Shown here in pieces: positions 1-7,865 of a stretch of DNA of 64,000 nt. The first letter of the stretch is position 1. Every line of letters begins with the position of its first letter. Source of the stretch: Sphingosinicella ginsenosidimutans (lineage in GTDB: Bacteria > Pseudomonadota > Alphaproteobacteria > Sphingomonadales > Sphingomonadaceae); contig NZ_VOQQ01000001.1 of NCBI RefSeq assembly GCF_007995055.1, positions 2,215,001-2,279,000 of the forward strand. Reading direction: 5' to 3'. Below the pieces are notes generated by a model. It saw only the letters and a list, made by a program, of their open reading frames with translations. It was not told the origin of the DNA and did no database searches. The position numbers were made by a program, and so were the translations under genes.

Positions 1-488
1 AAACCGGCGATGCCGAGCCGGGGCGCGAGCTCCACCGCGCCGTTCATCCTGACGACCGTCGCGTCGATCCCGCGCTCGTCGAGAAAGCGCCGGGTGAGGC
101 GCGGATAGGAGGTCGCGACGCGCGCGCCGGCGAGGCTTTCGGGGCCGCGATAGGGCGTCGCCTCGGGCGCCGCGATCTTCAGCGCGCAGCGGCCGAAGCC
201 GAGCGGTGCGATCACCTCGAAGCGCGCCTCGGGCTGGTCGAGCGCGAACTCCTCCAGCACGTTGCGCCCCACCATGCCGAACTCGCACACGCCGTCGGCG
301 ACGAAGGTCGGGATGTCGTCGTCGCGCACGAACATGAGGTCGATCGGAAAATTGTCGACGCGCGCGGTGAGCGCATTCTTGCCGTTCTGGATCTTGAGCC
401 CGGCATCGCGAAGCAGCCCGCGGCTATAGTCCGCGAGCCGGCCCGATTTCTGGACCGCGATGTGGAGCCGCCCCGAATCAACCAGCAT
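1..488 (-). CDS. hisG: ATP phosphoribosyltransferase, catalytic subunit (3' end outside window)
   Basis: This is the N-terminal ~162 residues of HisG, which condenses ATP and PRPP in the first step of histidine synthesis. Translation of the minus strand from the ATG at 486-488 gives a clear HisG start: the motif IAVQKSGRL near residue 10, then the PRPP/ATP-site region NFPIDLMFVRDDDIP near residues 45-60 and FGMVGRNVLEE after it. The start overlaps the end of the TrpR-like gene by 11 bases, so the two are translationally coupled. The window cuts the gene off, so I cannot tell whether it is the short HisZ-dependent form or the long form. No frameshift is seen. Confidence 0.93.
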   Translation of the reverse strand, partial: MLVDSGRLHIAVQKSGRLADYSRGLLRDAGLKIQNGKNALTARVDNFPIDLMFVRDDDIPTFVADGVCEFGMVGRNVLEEFALDQPEARFEVIAPLGFGRCALKIAAPEATPYRGPESLAGARVATSYPRLTRRFLDERGIDATVVRMNGAVELAPRLGIAG

Positions 489-816
489 CGCGCGTCTCCA
501 GCGCATCGAGCGCGGCACGATAGCCGTGGTTGCGCTCCTGCTTCAGGAAGCGCGCGACGCGCACGATCGTGGTGGTGCTGACGCCGGTCGCGTCGTGAAT
601 CTCGCGATAGGTGAGATCGGTCGAATCGAGCAGCCGGGCGACGTGCCAGCGCTCCGCCAGGGTCCGGATTTCGGCCGGGGTGCACAGGTCCGCGAGCAGG
701 CGCGCCATCGCCGCCGCATCCCCGGGCTGCAGCAATGCGCGGCACAGATCGCCGGTCAGGACGTCGGGGTCGCGGCTCGGTTGCAGGGCAGTGGCGGTGG
801 CCATCGGTCGATCCAT
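478..816 (-). CDS. TrpR-like (YerC/YecD family) regulator, probable regulator of his genes
   Basis: This small DNA-binding protein (~112 aa from the ATG at 814-816; an in-frame ATG at 802-804 is an alternative) carries the TrpR-superfamily helix-turn-helix. Residues AEIRTLAERWHVARLL are followed by the recognition stretch THR-like YREIHDATGVSTTTI and then RVARFL. TrpR proteins of this subgroup (YerC/YecD) sit next to his genes in several phyla and have been proposed to repress histidine synthesis. Here the gene overlaps hisG by 11 bases, which fits that role. A 5-bp inverted repeat lies 3 bases upstream of the chosen start. The effector is unknown from sequence alone. Confidence 0.85.
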   Translation of the reverse strand: MDRPMATATALQPSRDPDVLTGDLCRALLQPGDAAAMARLLADLCTPAEIRTLAERWHVARLLDSTDLTYREIHDATGVSTTTIVRVARFLKQERNHGYRAALDALETRDAG

Positions 817-818
817 TG

Positions 819-836
819 TGTTAGCACGATGTAACA
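819..836. promoter_or_regulatory. Inverted repeat upstream of the TrpR-like gene, candidate operator
   Basis: TGTTA at 819-823 and TAACA at 832-836 form a perfect 5-bp inverted repeat with an 8-base spacer. The site lies immediately upstream of the ATG of the regulator that leads the hisG operon. A protein of the TrpR fold is expected to bind a palindrome as a dimer, so autoregulation is a reasonable inference. No binding data are available. Confidence 0.4.
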
Positions 837-893
837 GAACGAGCCCACTAATCGAGGCCGGGATCGAGCGCAAGCGGGAATCGGATCAGCCCG

Positions 894-2162
894 TCAGCGG
901 TCCTTCAGCCACGCCGGGACGCGGTCGGCGCCGATGAGGGCGTCGAGCGTCTGCCGCGCGCGGGCGATCGCCCAGTCCGACCCGTTGACGATCACCTCGG
1001 CGGTGAGCGGGCGGCTGTTATAGGTGCTGGCCATCGTCGCGGCATAGGCGCCGGCGGTGCGGAAGACGACGAGGTCGCCGGCCTCGACCCGCCCGATCGT
1101 GCGGCCGGTGGCAAAGGTGTCGCCGGTCTCGCAGACCGGGCCGACGATGTCGGCGGTCATCGTGCCGTCGCGCGGGATCACCGGATCGATCGCGTGAAAG
1201 GCGTCGTAGAGCGCGGGGCGCATCAGATCGTTCATCGCGGCATCCACGATCACGAACGGGGTGCCGGCGCCCGGCTTCACGCGGATGACCCGGCTCAGCA
1301 GCACGCCCGCATTGGCGACGATCAGCCGCCCCGGCTCGAAGACCAGGGTCACGTCCCAGCCGCGCGTCACGCGGGCGACCATCGCGCCATAGGCTTCCGG
1401 CTCCGGCGGCGGCGGCCGATCGGGATCGTAGGGAACGCCGAGCCCGCCGCCCAGGTCGGCGCGGCGGATGTGGTGCCCATCCTCGCGCAATTGCCGGATC
1501 AGTTCGCCGATCCGGGTGAAGGCGGCCTCCAGCGGGGCGAGATCGGTGAGCTGGCTGCCGATATGGACGGCGACGCCGGTGACCGCGAGCCCGGGAAGCG
1601 CGCGGGCGCGATCATAAGCGGCGCGCGCGCGATCGATCGGCACGCCGAACTTGTTGTGCGCCGCGCCGGTCGAGATCTTTGCGTGGGAGCGCGCGTCGAC
1701 GTCCGGGTTCACGCGGAAGGCCACCGGTGCGTCGCGGCCGAGACGGACGGCGACGGCCGACAGCATCTCCGCCTCCTCGACCGATTCGAGGTTGAATAGG
1801 GAAAGGCCGCCGGCGAGCGCCTCCTCCATTTCCGCCTCGGTCTTGCCGACGCCGGAAAAGACGATCTTCGCCGGCGCGATCCCCGCCGCGACCGCACGGC
1901 GATATTCGCCGATCGAGACGATGTCCGCGCCAAGCCCTTCGGTGGCGAGCGTGGCGAGCACGGCGGCATTGGGATTGGCCTTGACCGCGAAGGCCGTCAG
2001 CGAATCGCCGGCCGGCGCGACGGCCGTCTGGAACACGCGGGCGTGCCGCCGCATCGTCGCGGTCGAATAGACATAGACCGGCGTGCCGACGGCCTCGGCG
2101 ATGGTCGGCAGCGGCACGTCCTCGCAGTGAAGGGCGCCGTCCCTGATCGTGAAATGATCCAT
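894..2162 (-). CDS. lysA: Diaminopimelate decarboxylase
   Basis: LysA removes CO2 from meso-diaminopimelate to give lysine in the cytoplasm, using PLP. The 422-aa product has the fold-III decarboxylase layout. An N-terminal barrel carries the PLP lysine in FAVKANPN (about Lys61), with HIGSQ and LGGGLGVPY in the barrel and EPGRLIVANAG after it. The C-terminal barrel contains the substrate-site GPVCETGD and the end motif NSRP. I start it at the ATG at 2160-2162 (MDHFTIRDG); another in-frame ATG is 6 bases upstream. It is transcribed divergently from proB with only 68 bases between starts, so the two share a promoter region. The TrpR-like gene follows 77 bases downstream on the same strand. Confidence 0.95.
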   Translation of the reverse strand: MDHFTIRDGALHCEDVPLPTIAEAVGTPVYVYSTATMRRHARVFQTAVAPAGDSLTAFAVKANPNAAVLATLATEGLGADIVSIGEYRRAVAAGIAPAKIVFSGVGKTEAEMEEALAGGLSLFNLESVEEAEMLSAVAVRLGRDAPVAFRVNPDVDARSHAKISTGAAHNKFGVPIDRARAAYDRARALPGLAVTGVAVHIGSQLTDLAPLEAAFTRIGELIRQLREDGHHIRRADLGGGLGVPYDPDRPPPPEPEAYGAMVARVTRGWDVTLVFEPGRLIVANAGVLLSRVIRVKPGAGTPFVIVDAAMNDLMRPALYDAFHAIDPVIPRDGTMTADIVGPVCETGDTFATGRTIGRVEAGDLVVFRTAGAYAATMASTYNSRPLTAEVIVNGSDWAIARARQTLDALIGADRVPAWLKDR

Positions 2163-2230
2163 GTCCATCCCGTGCTGCGATGCAGCAGGGACGGGTGACA
2201 AGCCGGCGCTTGCCTGTCAAGGAACCCGCC

Positions 2231-3373
2231 ATGACGGCGAGCGGACAGGGCGAAGCGAGCGAGGCGGCGCGGCGAATCGGCGCGGCGCGGCGCATCGTGG
2301 TGAAGGTCGGCTCCTCGCTGGTGATCGGCGAGGGCGGCGCCCGCGAAGCGTGGATGGCCGGGCTTGCCGAGGATCTCGCGGCGCTGATCGCGGCGGGAAA
2401 GCAGGTGTTGCTCGTGACCTCCGGAGCCGTGGCGCTGGGCCGGCCGCGCCTCGGCCTCGCGCGTTCCGGCCGGCTGGAGGACAAGCAGGCTGCGGCGGCG
2501 GCGGGGCAGGCGGTGCTGATGCAGGCCTGGGACCGCGCCTTCGCGCCGCACGATGTCCCGACCGCGCAGCTGCTGCTGACCTTCGGCGACACCGAACAGC
2601 GCAGGCGCTGGCTGAACGTGCGCGCGACGCTGTCGGTGCTGCTCGCGCGGCGCGCGCTGCCGGTCATCAACGAGAATGACAGCGTGGCGACCGACGAGCT
2701 TCGCTATGGCGACAATGACCGGCTGTCGGCGCGGGTCGCGCAGATGGTGGGCGCGGATCTGCTCATGCTGCTGTCCGATGTGGACGGCCTCTACACCGCC
2801 GATCCCGCGCGCGATCCCGAGGCGCGGCGGATCGCCGTCGTCGAGGAGCTGACCGAGGAGATCGAGGCCTGTGCCGGGGGCGCATCGACCCATGGATCGG
2901 GCGGAATGCGGACCAAGCTCGCCGCCGCCCGCATCGCGCGCGCCGCCGGCTGCGCGACGCTGATCGCCTCCGGCCGGGAGGAGAGGCCGGTGGCGCGGCT
3001 CAGGGCAGGCGCGCCGGCGACCCTGGTCCTCGCCGACGGCACGCCCAAAAGCGCCTACAAGCAGTGGATCGCCGGCACGCTCGTGCCCGCCGGAAGCGTC
3101 AGCATCGATGCCGGCGCGGAGGCCGCCCTGGCGGCGGGGCGGAGCCTGCTGCCCGCCGGCGTCGCCGCGGTCTCCGGCGGGTTCGAGCGCGGCGAGTGCA
3201 TCGCCGTGCTCGCGCCGGACGGGCGCGAAATCGCGCGCGGCATCAGCGCCTATGACGCCGAGGAAGCACGGCTGCTGATCGGCTGTCCCAGGGGCGGGAT
3301 TGCCGCGCGGCTCGGCTATGCGCGGGCGAGCGAGTTGATCCACCGCGACGATCTGGCGATGATCGCGCGATGA
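2231..3373 (+). CDS. proB: Glutamate 5-kinase
   Basis: ProB phosphorylates glutamate to glutamyl-5-phosphate, the first step to proline. The 380-aa protein has an amino-acid-kinase domain (IVVKVGSSLV near residue 20, LVTSGAVALG near 60, VINENDSVATDE and GDNDRLSA near 155-170, LSDVDGLYTADP near 185). A C-terminal PUA domain follows (about residues 285-370). Start choice: the ATG at 2231 begins MTASGQGEAS and gives normal family length; upstream in-frame codons at 2180 would add 17 atypical residues. proA follows with a 4-base ATGA overlap, the usual arrangement for two enzymes that channel a labile intermediate. Confidence 0.94.
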   Translation: MTASGQGEASEAARRIGAARRIVVKVGSSLVIGEGGAREAWMAGLAEDLAALIAAGKQVLLVTSGAVALGRPRLGLARSGRLEDKQAAAAAGQAVLMQAWDRAFAPHDVPTAQLLLTFGDTEQRRRWLNVRATLSVLLARRALPVINENDSVATDELRYGDNDRLSARVAQMVGADLLMLLSDVDGLYTADPARDPEARRIAVVEELTEEIEACAGGASTHGSGGMRTKLAAARIARAAGCATLIASGREERPVARLRAGAPATLVLADGTPKSAYKQWIAGTLVPAGSVSIDAGAEAALAAGRSLLPAGVAAVSGGFERGECIAVLAPDGREIARGISAYDAEEARLLIGCPRGGIAARLGYARASELIHRDDLAMIAR

Positions 3374-4611
3374 GCCTTGCCGACGACATGAAGGACATGG
3401 GCCGCCGCGCCCGCGCCGCCGCCGCGACATTGCGGCAGACGAACGCCGCGACGCGAAGCGCGGCGATCGCGGCGATGGCGCGGCAGGTGCGGGCTCGTGT
3501 TCCGGCGATCCTCGGCGCCAATGCCGCGGATGTCGCGGGCGCGAGCGGAATGATCGATCGGCTGCGGCTCGATCCCGGGCGGGTCGAGGCGCTCGCGGAC
3601 GCGCTCGACCAGGTGGCGGCGCTGCCCGATCCGCTCGGCCGGGAGACGGCGCGCTGGCAGCGGCCGAACGGGCTCGACATCGCCCGCGTCGCGACGCCGA
3701 TCGGGGTCATCGGCATGATCTTCGAAAGCCGGCCCAACGTCGCCACCGATGCCGCCGCGATCTGCATCCGATCGGGCAACGCCGTCATCCTGCGCAGCGG
3801 ATCGGATGCGCTCGCCACCTGCCTTGCGCTGCACGAGGCGATCGCGGCGGGGCTTGCCGAGGCCGGGCTCGACGCGGCGTGCGTGCAGATCGTGCCGACG
3901 CCGGACCGTGCGGCGGTGGGCCACATGCTCGGCGGGCTCGACGGCGCGATCGATCTCATCATCCCGCGCGGCGGCAAGGCGCTGGTCGAACGAGTCGCGC
4001 GCGAAGCGCGGGTCGCCGTGCTCGGCCATCTCGAAGGCATTTGCCACACCTACCTGCACCAATCGGCCGATCCGGCGATGGCGCGCGCGATCGTCGTCAA
4101 TGCGAAGCTGCGGCGCACCTCGGTCTGCGGCGCGACCGAATGCCTGCTGATCGATCGCGCGGCGGCGCCCGTGCTGCTGCCGCCGATCGCCGCGGCGCTT
4201 CGCGAGGGCGGCTGCGCGTTGCGGGGCGATCCGGAGAGCCGCGCGCTCGCCGACGGGATCGCGGCGGCCGACGACTCGGATTGGGGCCGCGAATATCTCG
4301 CGCCGGTGCTCGCCGTGAAGATCGTCGACGGGCTGGACGCCGCGATCGGCTTCATCGCGGCGCACGGATCGGGCCATACCGACGCCATCGTCGCCGATGA
4401 CGACGCGGCCGCCGAGCGCTTCCTTGCCGAGGTCGACAGCGCGATCGTGGTCCGCAACGCATCGACCCAGTTCGCCGACGGCGGCGAGTTCGGATTCGGG
4501 GCGGAGATCGGCATCGCGACGGGGCGGCTCGCGCCGCGCGGGCCGGTCGGGCCGGAACAGCTCACCAGCTACAAATATGTCGTCCGCGGCGCCGGCCAGA
4601 CGCGTCCCTGA
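3370..4611 (+). CDS. proA: Glutamate-5-semialdehyde dehydrogenase (gamma-glutamyl phosphate reductase)
   Basis: ProA reduces glutamyl-5-phosphate with NADPH to glutamate-5-semialdehyde, which cyclises towards proline. The 413-aa product spans the whole aldehyde-dehydrogenase-like family. It has GVIGMIFESRPNVATDAA near residue 115, IIPRGGKALVE near 197, the catalytic cysteine in TSVCGATE (about residue 253), and HGSGHTDAIV plus the end motif EIGIATGRLAPRGP. It overlaps proB by 4 bases (ATGA), so they form one operon. The next 540 bases hold no further enzyme gene but contain a REP-like element and the thr attenuator. Confidence 0.95.
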   Translation: MSLADDMKDMGRRARAAAATLRQTNAATRSAAIAAMARQVRARVPAILGANAADVAGASGMIDRLRLDPGRVEALADALDQVAALPDPLGRETARWQRPNGLDIARVATPIGVIGMIFESRPNVATDAAAICIRSGNAVILRSGSDALATCLALHEAIAAGLAEAGLDAACVQIVPTPDRAAVGHMLGGLDGAIDLIIPRGGKALVERVAREARVAVLGHLEGICHTYLHQSADPAMARAIVVNAKLRRTSVCGATECLLIDRAAAPVLLPPIAAALREGGCALRGDPESRALADGIAAADDSDWGREYLAPVLAVKIVDGLDAAIGFIAAHGSGHTDAIVADDDAAAERFLAEVDSAIVVRNASTQFADGGEFGFGAEIGIATGRLAPRGPVGPEQLTSYKYVVRGAGQTRP

Positions 4612-4750
4612 ATCCTTCGCAGGTGCGGAATCTTTTGCCAAAGTGACGGCCCGATCGGCGATCTTTTGCTTCGCCGGCGCGTTTCACGATGTCAGCTCCG
4701 CGAACGCCGTTTGCCGTATCTTTTCTTGTTTTTCAGTCGTTTAATGGAAG

Positions 4751-4779
4751 ATGGATTCCCGCTTTCGACGGAATGACGG
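4751..4779. repeat. REP-like palindromic element downstream of proA
   Basis: ATTCC at 4755-4759 and GGAAT at 4770-4774 flank a short GC-rich loop within ggattcccgctttcgacgg. The sequence resembles the short interspersed palindromes that are frequent between genes in sphingomonad genomes. Only one copy is in this window, so its repetitive nature is inferred from family resemblance. Confidence 0.4.
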
Positions 4780-4834
4780 AGCGGCCTGGAGCGGGTGAAA
4801 TCTTCGCGACTGACGGCACCCAAAATTAACCCGG

Positions 4835-4864
4835 TTGACGGATAACCGTTCTCCGCTTCATGCT
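4835..4864 (+). promoter_or_regulatory. Candidate promoter of the thr leader and operon
   Basis: A TTGACG box at 4835-4840 is followed after 17-18 bases by TCATGC/CATGCT at 4858-4864. Transcription would start some 45-50 bases ahead of the first candidate leader start codon. The -35 box is close to consensus; the -10 box is weak. Confidence 0.4.
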
Positions 4865-4918
4865 TAGACGAGCGATCCGGCATGGTGCCGGGCCGCGGCC
4901 GTGGAGAAGTTGCGCGCG

Positions 4919-5044
4919 ATGTCGACCGTCGCCCAGTTCCGCTCTTTCGACCGTGCCGGCATCGGCATGGACACGGCCGCCTGCACGCTTTTTGCCATGA
5001 TTACGACGATTACCACCACGCGAAAGCGGGACGGTAGCGGCTGA
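4919..5044 (+). CDS. thrL: thr operon leader peptide (Thr/Ile-rich)
   Basis: A short reading frame ends at the TGA at 5042-5044 and contains seven consecutive control codons, ATT ACG ACG ATT ACC ACC ACG, encoding ITTITTT. It reads MITTITTTRKRDGSG at its end. Three in-frame ATGs are possible (4919, 4967, 4997). I prefer 4919, giving 41 aa, because GGAGAAG at 4903-4909 lies at workable distance; the others have no visible ribosome binding site. The composition is what a Thr/Ile attenuator needs, much like the leader of enterobacterial thrABC. Ribosome stalling on these codons when charged tRNA-Thr or tRNA-Ile is scarce would prevent the terminator at 5076-5108 from forming. Confidence 0.82.
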   Translation: MSTVAQFRSFDRAGIGMDTAACTLFAMITTITTTRKRDGSG

Positions 5045-5082
5045 TCACAAGGCCCGGAAAGCAAGGCTTCCACCGACCCGCT
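5025..5082 (+). promoter_or_regulatory. Candidate antiterminator pairing of the thr attenuator
   Basis: AGCGGGACGG at 5025-5034, inside the leader frame just after the Thr/Ile codons, is complementary to CCGACCCGCT at 5073-5082 except for one internal A-A mismatch. The second segment contains the 5' arm of the terminator hairpin. The two pairings are mutually exclusive, as in classical attenuation. Confidence 0.6.
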
Positions 5083-5108
5083 CCCCGAAACCGGCGAGCG
5101 GGTTTTTT
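5076..5108 (+). terminator. Intrinsic terminator (attenuator) ahead of thrA
   Basis: ACCCGCTC at 5076-5083 and GAGCGGGT at 5096-5103 form a perfect 8-bp stem with a 12-base loop, and T5103-T5108 gives a run of six T. It lies between the leader peptide and thrA, so it must be conditional for thrA to be expressed. Confidence 0.85.
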
Positions 5109-5154
5109 AACGCCCGAACTCGCCGCCCACCACCAGGACGAAGGCGACAAGACG

Positions 5155-6900
5155 ATGGACAATCTGGATCGACAGGACGGCGCGCGGCGGCTCGTCGTGC
5201 TCAAGTTCGGCAGCTCGGTGCTCGAATGCGAGGACGATTACCGGACCTGCGCGCAGGAAATCTATCGTCACATCCGCGACGGCGAGAAGGTCGTCGCGGT
5301 CGTCTCCGCGCTCGCCGGCGAGACCGACGCGCTGCTCGCGCAGGCGGCCCGGGTCGGCGGCGATCCGGCGCCCGGCTTCGTCGCCCGGCTGGCCCGGGTC
5401 GGGGAGCTTCGGTCGGCGGCGCTGATGGGCCTCGCGCTCGGCCGGATGGGGGTCCGGACCTGGGTGCTCGATCCGGACGAGATGGGGCTGGTCGCGACCG
5501 GCGCGCCGCTCGACGCCGATCTGGTCTCGCTCGATGCCGGTGCGGTCGATGCGAAGCTCGCGGACCATGACGTGGTGGTGGTGCCGGGCTTCACCGCCGG
5601 CCATGCCGAACATGGGGTGGTGACGCTCGGCCGCGGCGGAACCGATCTTTCGGCCGTGTTCTTCGCCGCGCGGCTCGGCGCGAAGCGGGTGCGGCTGCTG
5701 AAGGATGTCGACGGCGTCTACGCGCAGGATCCGGCGGTCCATCCCAATGCCGAGCGCTACGGGACGCTGTCCTACGAGCGCGCCCATGAGGCGAGCGCCG
5801 GGCTGATCCAGCCCAAGGCGATCGACGCGGCGAAGGCGGCGGGCGTCGCGATCGAGATCGCCGCCATCGGCCATCACGAGGCGACGGTGATCGCCGCCTT
5901 GCCGGCGCGGCGCGAGGTGCCGCTCGCCTTTCCGAAGCTGCGGGTCGCGCTCCTCGGCTGCGGCGCGGTCGGCGCCGGCGTCCTCTCCTACCTCCAGCAG
6001 CGGCCGGACCTGTTCGAGGTCGGCCCGGTGCTGGTGCGACGGCCGGGCGCGCATGAGCCGATGGGCGACGAGACCTATACCGATACGCTCGCCGACACGC
6101 TCGCCATCGAGCCTGACCTCCTGGTCGAGGCGATCGGCGGGGCCGACTATCCGGCGGAGATCATGTGCGCGGCGCTGAAGCGCGGGACCCATGTCGTCAC
6201 CGCCAACAAGGCCGCGCTCGCCGCGCATTACGATGCGCTCCATGCCTGTGCCGAGGCGGGCGGGGTGAGCCTTTCCTATTCCTCCGCCGTCGGCGGCGGT
6301 ACGCCGATCCTCGAGACGGTCGCGCGGCTGCGCGGCGACGGCGGGGTCGTCGCGATCGAAGGCGTGATGAACGGCACGTGCAACTTCCTGCTGAGCCGCC
6401 TTGCCGAGGGCGGATCGTTCGAGGAAGCGGTGGCCGAGGCGCAGGCGCTCGGTTTCGCCGAGGCCGACCCCTCGACCGACGTCGACGGGCACGATGCCGC
6501 CGACAAGCTCTCGCTGCTCGCGCGCCGCGCATTCGGCGTGCCGCTGTCGGCGGCGCGGATCCGCAAGGCCTCGCTGCGGACCGTGAGCGCGCGATCCGTG
6601 AAGGCCGCTCTCGCCGAGGGCAAGGTCCTGAAGCAGATCGGTCGCTGCGCGCGCGGCGCGGACGGGCTGGTCGCGGCCTCGGTCGAGATCGAGGCGCTGC
6701 CCGTCGATCACCCGCTCGCCGGCGCGCGCGACGAGGAGAATCGCTTCCTCGTCCGCCAGCGCGATGGCAGGGTCCACGCCGTCTATGGTAAGGGCGCCGG
6801 GCGGTGGCCCACCGCGGCGGCCCTGTTCGGCGACGTGATGGACCTGCAGCGCCGGCTCGCCGCCGAAGCGCAGGCCGCGCCGCTGAAGCTCAGTGCATGA
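5155..6900 (+). CDS. thrA: Bifunctional aspartokinase/homoserine dehydrogenase lacking ACT domains
   Basis: The 581-aa protein joins an aspartokinase domain (about residues 13-250) to a homoserine dehydrogenase domain (about 262-575). The kinase shows VLKFGSSVL, FTAGHAEHGVVTLGRGGTD and LLKDVDGVYAQDP. The dehydrogenase shows the NAD(P) motif LLGCGAVGAGVL, VVTANKAALA, SSAVGGGTPI, EGVMNGTCNFLL and the catalytic region DVDGHDAADKL. Enterobacterial ThrA is about 820 aa because two ACT domains sit between the enzymes and bind threonine. Here only about ten residues link them, so no threonine sensor is visible. It is first in thrA-thrB-thrC-ilvD, directly behind the attenuator. Aspartate-semialdehyde dehydrogenase is not in the window. 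Confidence 0.93.
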   Translation: MDNLDRQDGARRLVVLKFGSSVLECEDDYRTCAQEIYRHIRDGEKVVAVVSALAGETDALLAQAARVGGDPAPGFVARLARVGELRSAALMGLALGRMGVRTWVLDPDEMGLVATGAPLDADLVSLDAGAVDAKLADHDVVVVPGFTAGHAEHGVVTLGRGGTDLSAVFFAARLGAKRVRLLKDVDGVYAQDPAVHPNAERYGTLSYERAHEASAGLIQPKAIDAAKAAGVAIEIAAIGHHEATVIAALPARREVPLAFPKLRVALLGCGAVGAGVLSYLQQRPDLFEVGPVLVRRPGAHEPMGDETYTDTLADTLAIEPDLLVEAIGGADYPAEIMCAALKRGTHVVTANKAALAAHYDALHACAEAGGVSLSYSSAVGGGTPILETVARLRGDGGVVAIEGVMNGTCNFLLSRLAEGGSFEEAVAEAQALGFAEADPSTDVDGHDAADKLSLLARRAFGVPLSAARIRKASLRTVSARSVKAALAEGKVLKQIGRCARGADGLVAASVEIEALPVDHPLAGARDEENRFLVRQRDGRVHAVYGKGAGRWPTAAALFGDVMDLQRRLAAEAQAAPLKLSA

Positions 6901-6908
6901 GGAGCGCA

Positions 6909-7865
6909 ATGATGACCGATCGGGCCACGGCGAGCGCGCCGGCGAGCATCGGCAATGTCGCGGTCGGCTTCGACGTGCTCGGCCAGGCCTTCGATGCCGC
7001 GCGCGACAGCGTCACGGCGGTGCGCGAGGCGAAGAAGGGGGCGCGGCTCGGCGAGGTGGGCGGCCTCGTGACGCAGCTCCCCGAGGTGCCCGCCCGGAAT
7101 ACCGCTCTGGCGGCGGCGAAGGCGCTGCTCGATGCGGTCGACGCGCCCTTTGGCGTGCGCCTGTCGATCACGAAGGGCGTGCCGCTGTCGGCCGGGATGG
7201 GCGGATCGGCGGCCTCCGCGGTTGCCGCGGTGGTCGCGGTCAATGCCCTGCTGGAGACGCCGTTGCCGCTGGCCGACCTGCTTCCGTTCGCGCTTGAAGG
7301 CGAGCGCGTCTCGTCCGATCCGCCGCCCTGGGACAATGTCGTCGCCAGCCTGTTCGGCGGCCTCGCGCTCGTCGCGCGGGAGCGGCCCGGCGGCGTCCAC
7401 CGCCTGCCGACGCCGAAGAGCGTGGTCGCGGTGCTGCTGCACCCGCCGGTCGAAACCAGGACCAGCACCGCCCGGCGGCTGCTGAAGCCGCAGGTGCCGA
7501 TGCGGATCGCGGTGGAACATTCGCGGCGTATCGCGGCCTTCGTCGCCGGCTGCGCGACCGGCAATGTCGATCTGCTGCGCGCCGGGCTCGACGATCTGCT
7601 CGTCGAGCCGCAGCGTACGCCGCTGCTGCCGGCGCTCCCGGCGGTGAAGCAGGCGGCGCTCGCCGCCGGCGCGCTCGGCTGCTCCTTCTCGGGCGCCGGA
7701 CCATCGGTCTTCGCCTGGGCGCTGGCGCACGAGGCGGGCCGGGTCGAGCGCGCAATGGCCGCCGCGTTCCGCGCGGCGGGCCTCGAAGCGACAGCCTATC
7801 GTGCGCCGGTCGAAAGCGCCGGCGCGCGGCTGGAGGACGGCGAAGCCGCACGGGAGGCCGCGTGA
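6909..7865 (+). CDS. thrB: Homoserine kinase (GHMP family)
   Basis: ThrB phosphorylates homoserine to O-phosphohomoserine for threonine synthase. The 318-aa protein begins with ASAPASIGNVAVGFDVLG, the usual GHMP N-terminal motif. It has the ATP-binding loop PLSAGMGGSAASAVA near residues 95-110 and the C-terminal GCSFSGAGPSVFAW. The start is the first of two adjacent ATGs (6909 and 6912), preceded by GGAG at 6901-6904. It lies 8 bases after thrA and overlaps thrC by 4 bases, so it is in the same transcript. This is the GHMP type, not the APH-like ThrB type found in many alphaproteobacteria. Confidence 0.95.
   Translation: MMTDRATASAPASIGNVAVGFDVLGQAFDAARDSVTAVREAKKGARLGEVGGLVTQLPEVPARNTALAAAKALLDAVDAPFGVRLSITKGVPLSAGMGGSAASAVAAVVAVNALLETPLPLADLLPFALEGERVSSDPPPWDNVVASLFGGLALVARERPGGVHRLPTPKSVVAVLLHPPVETRTSTARRLLKPQVPMRIAVEHSRRIAAFVAGCATGNVDLLRAGLDDLLVEPQRTPLLPALPAVKQAALAAGALGCSFSGAGPSVFAWALAHEAGRVERAMAAAFRAAGLEATAYRAPVESAGARLEDGEAAREAA

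Noticed and set aside
5107..6909. A 600-codon open frame on the minus strand opposite thrA
   Set aside because: GC-rich codon bias keeps the opposite frame open; the product is Arg/His-rich with no family signature, while thrA on the other strand is certain.
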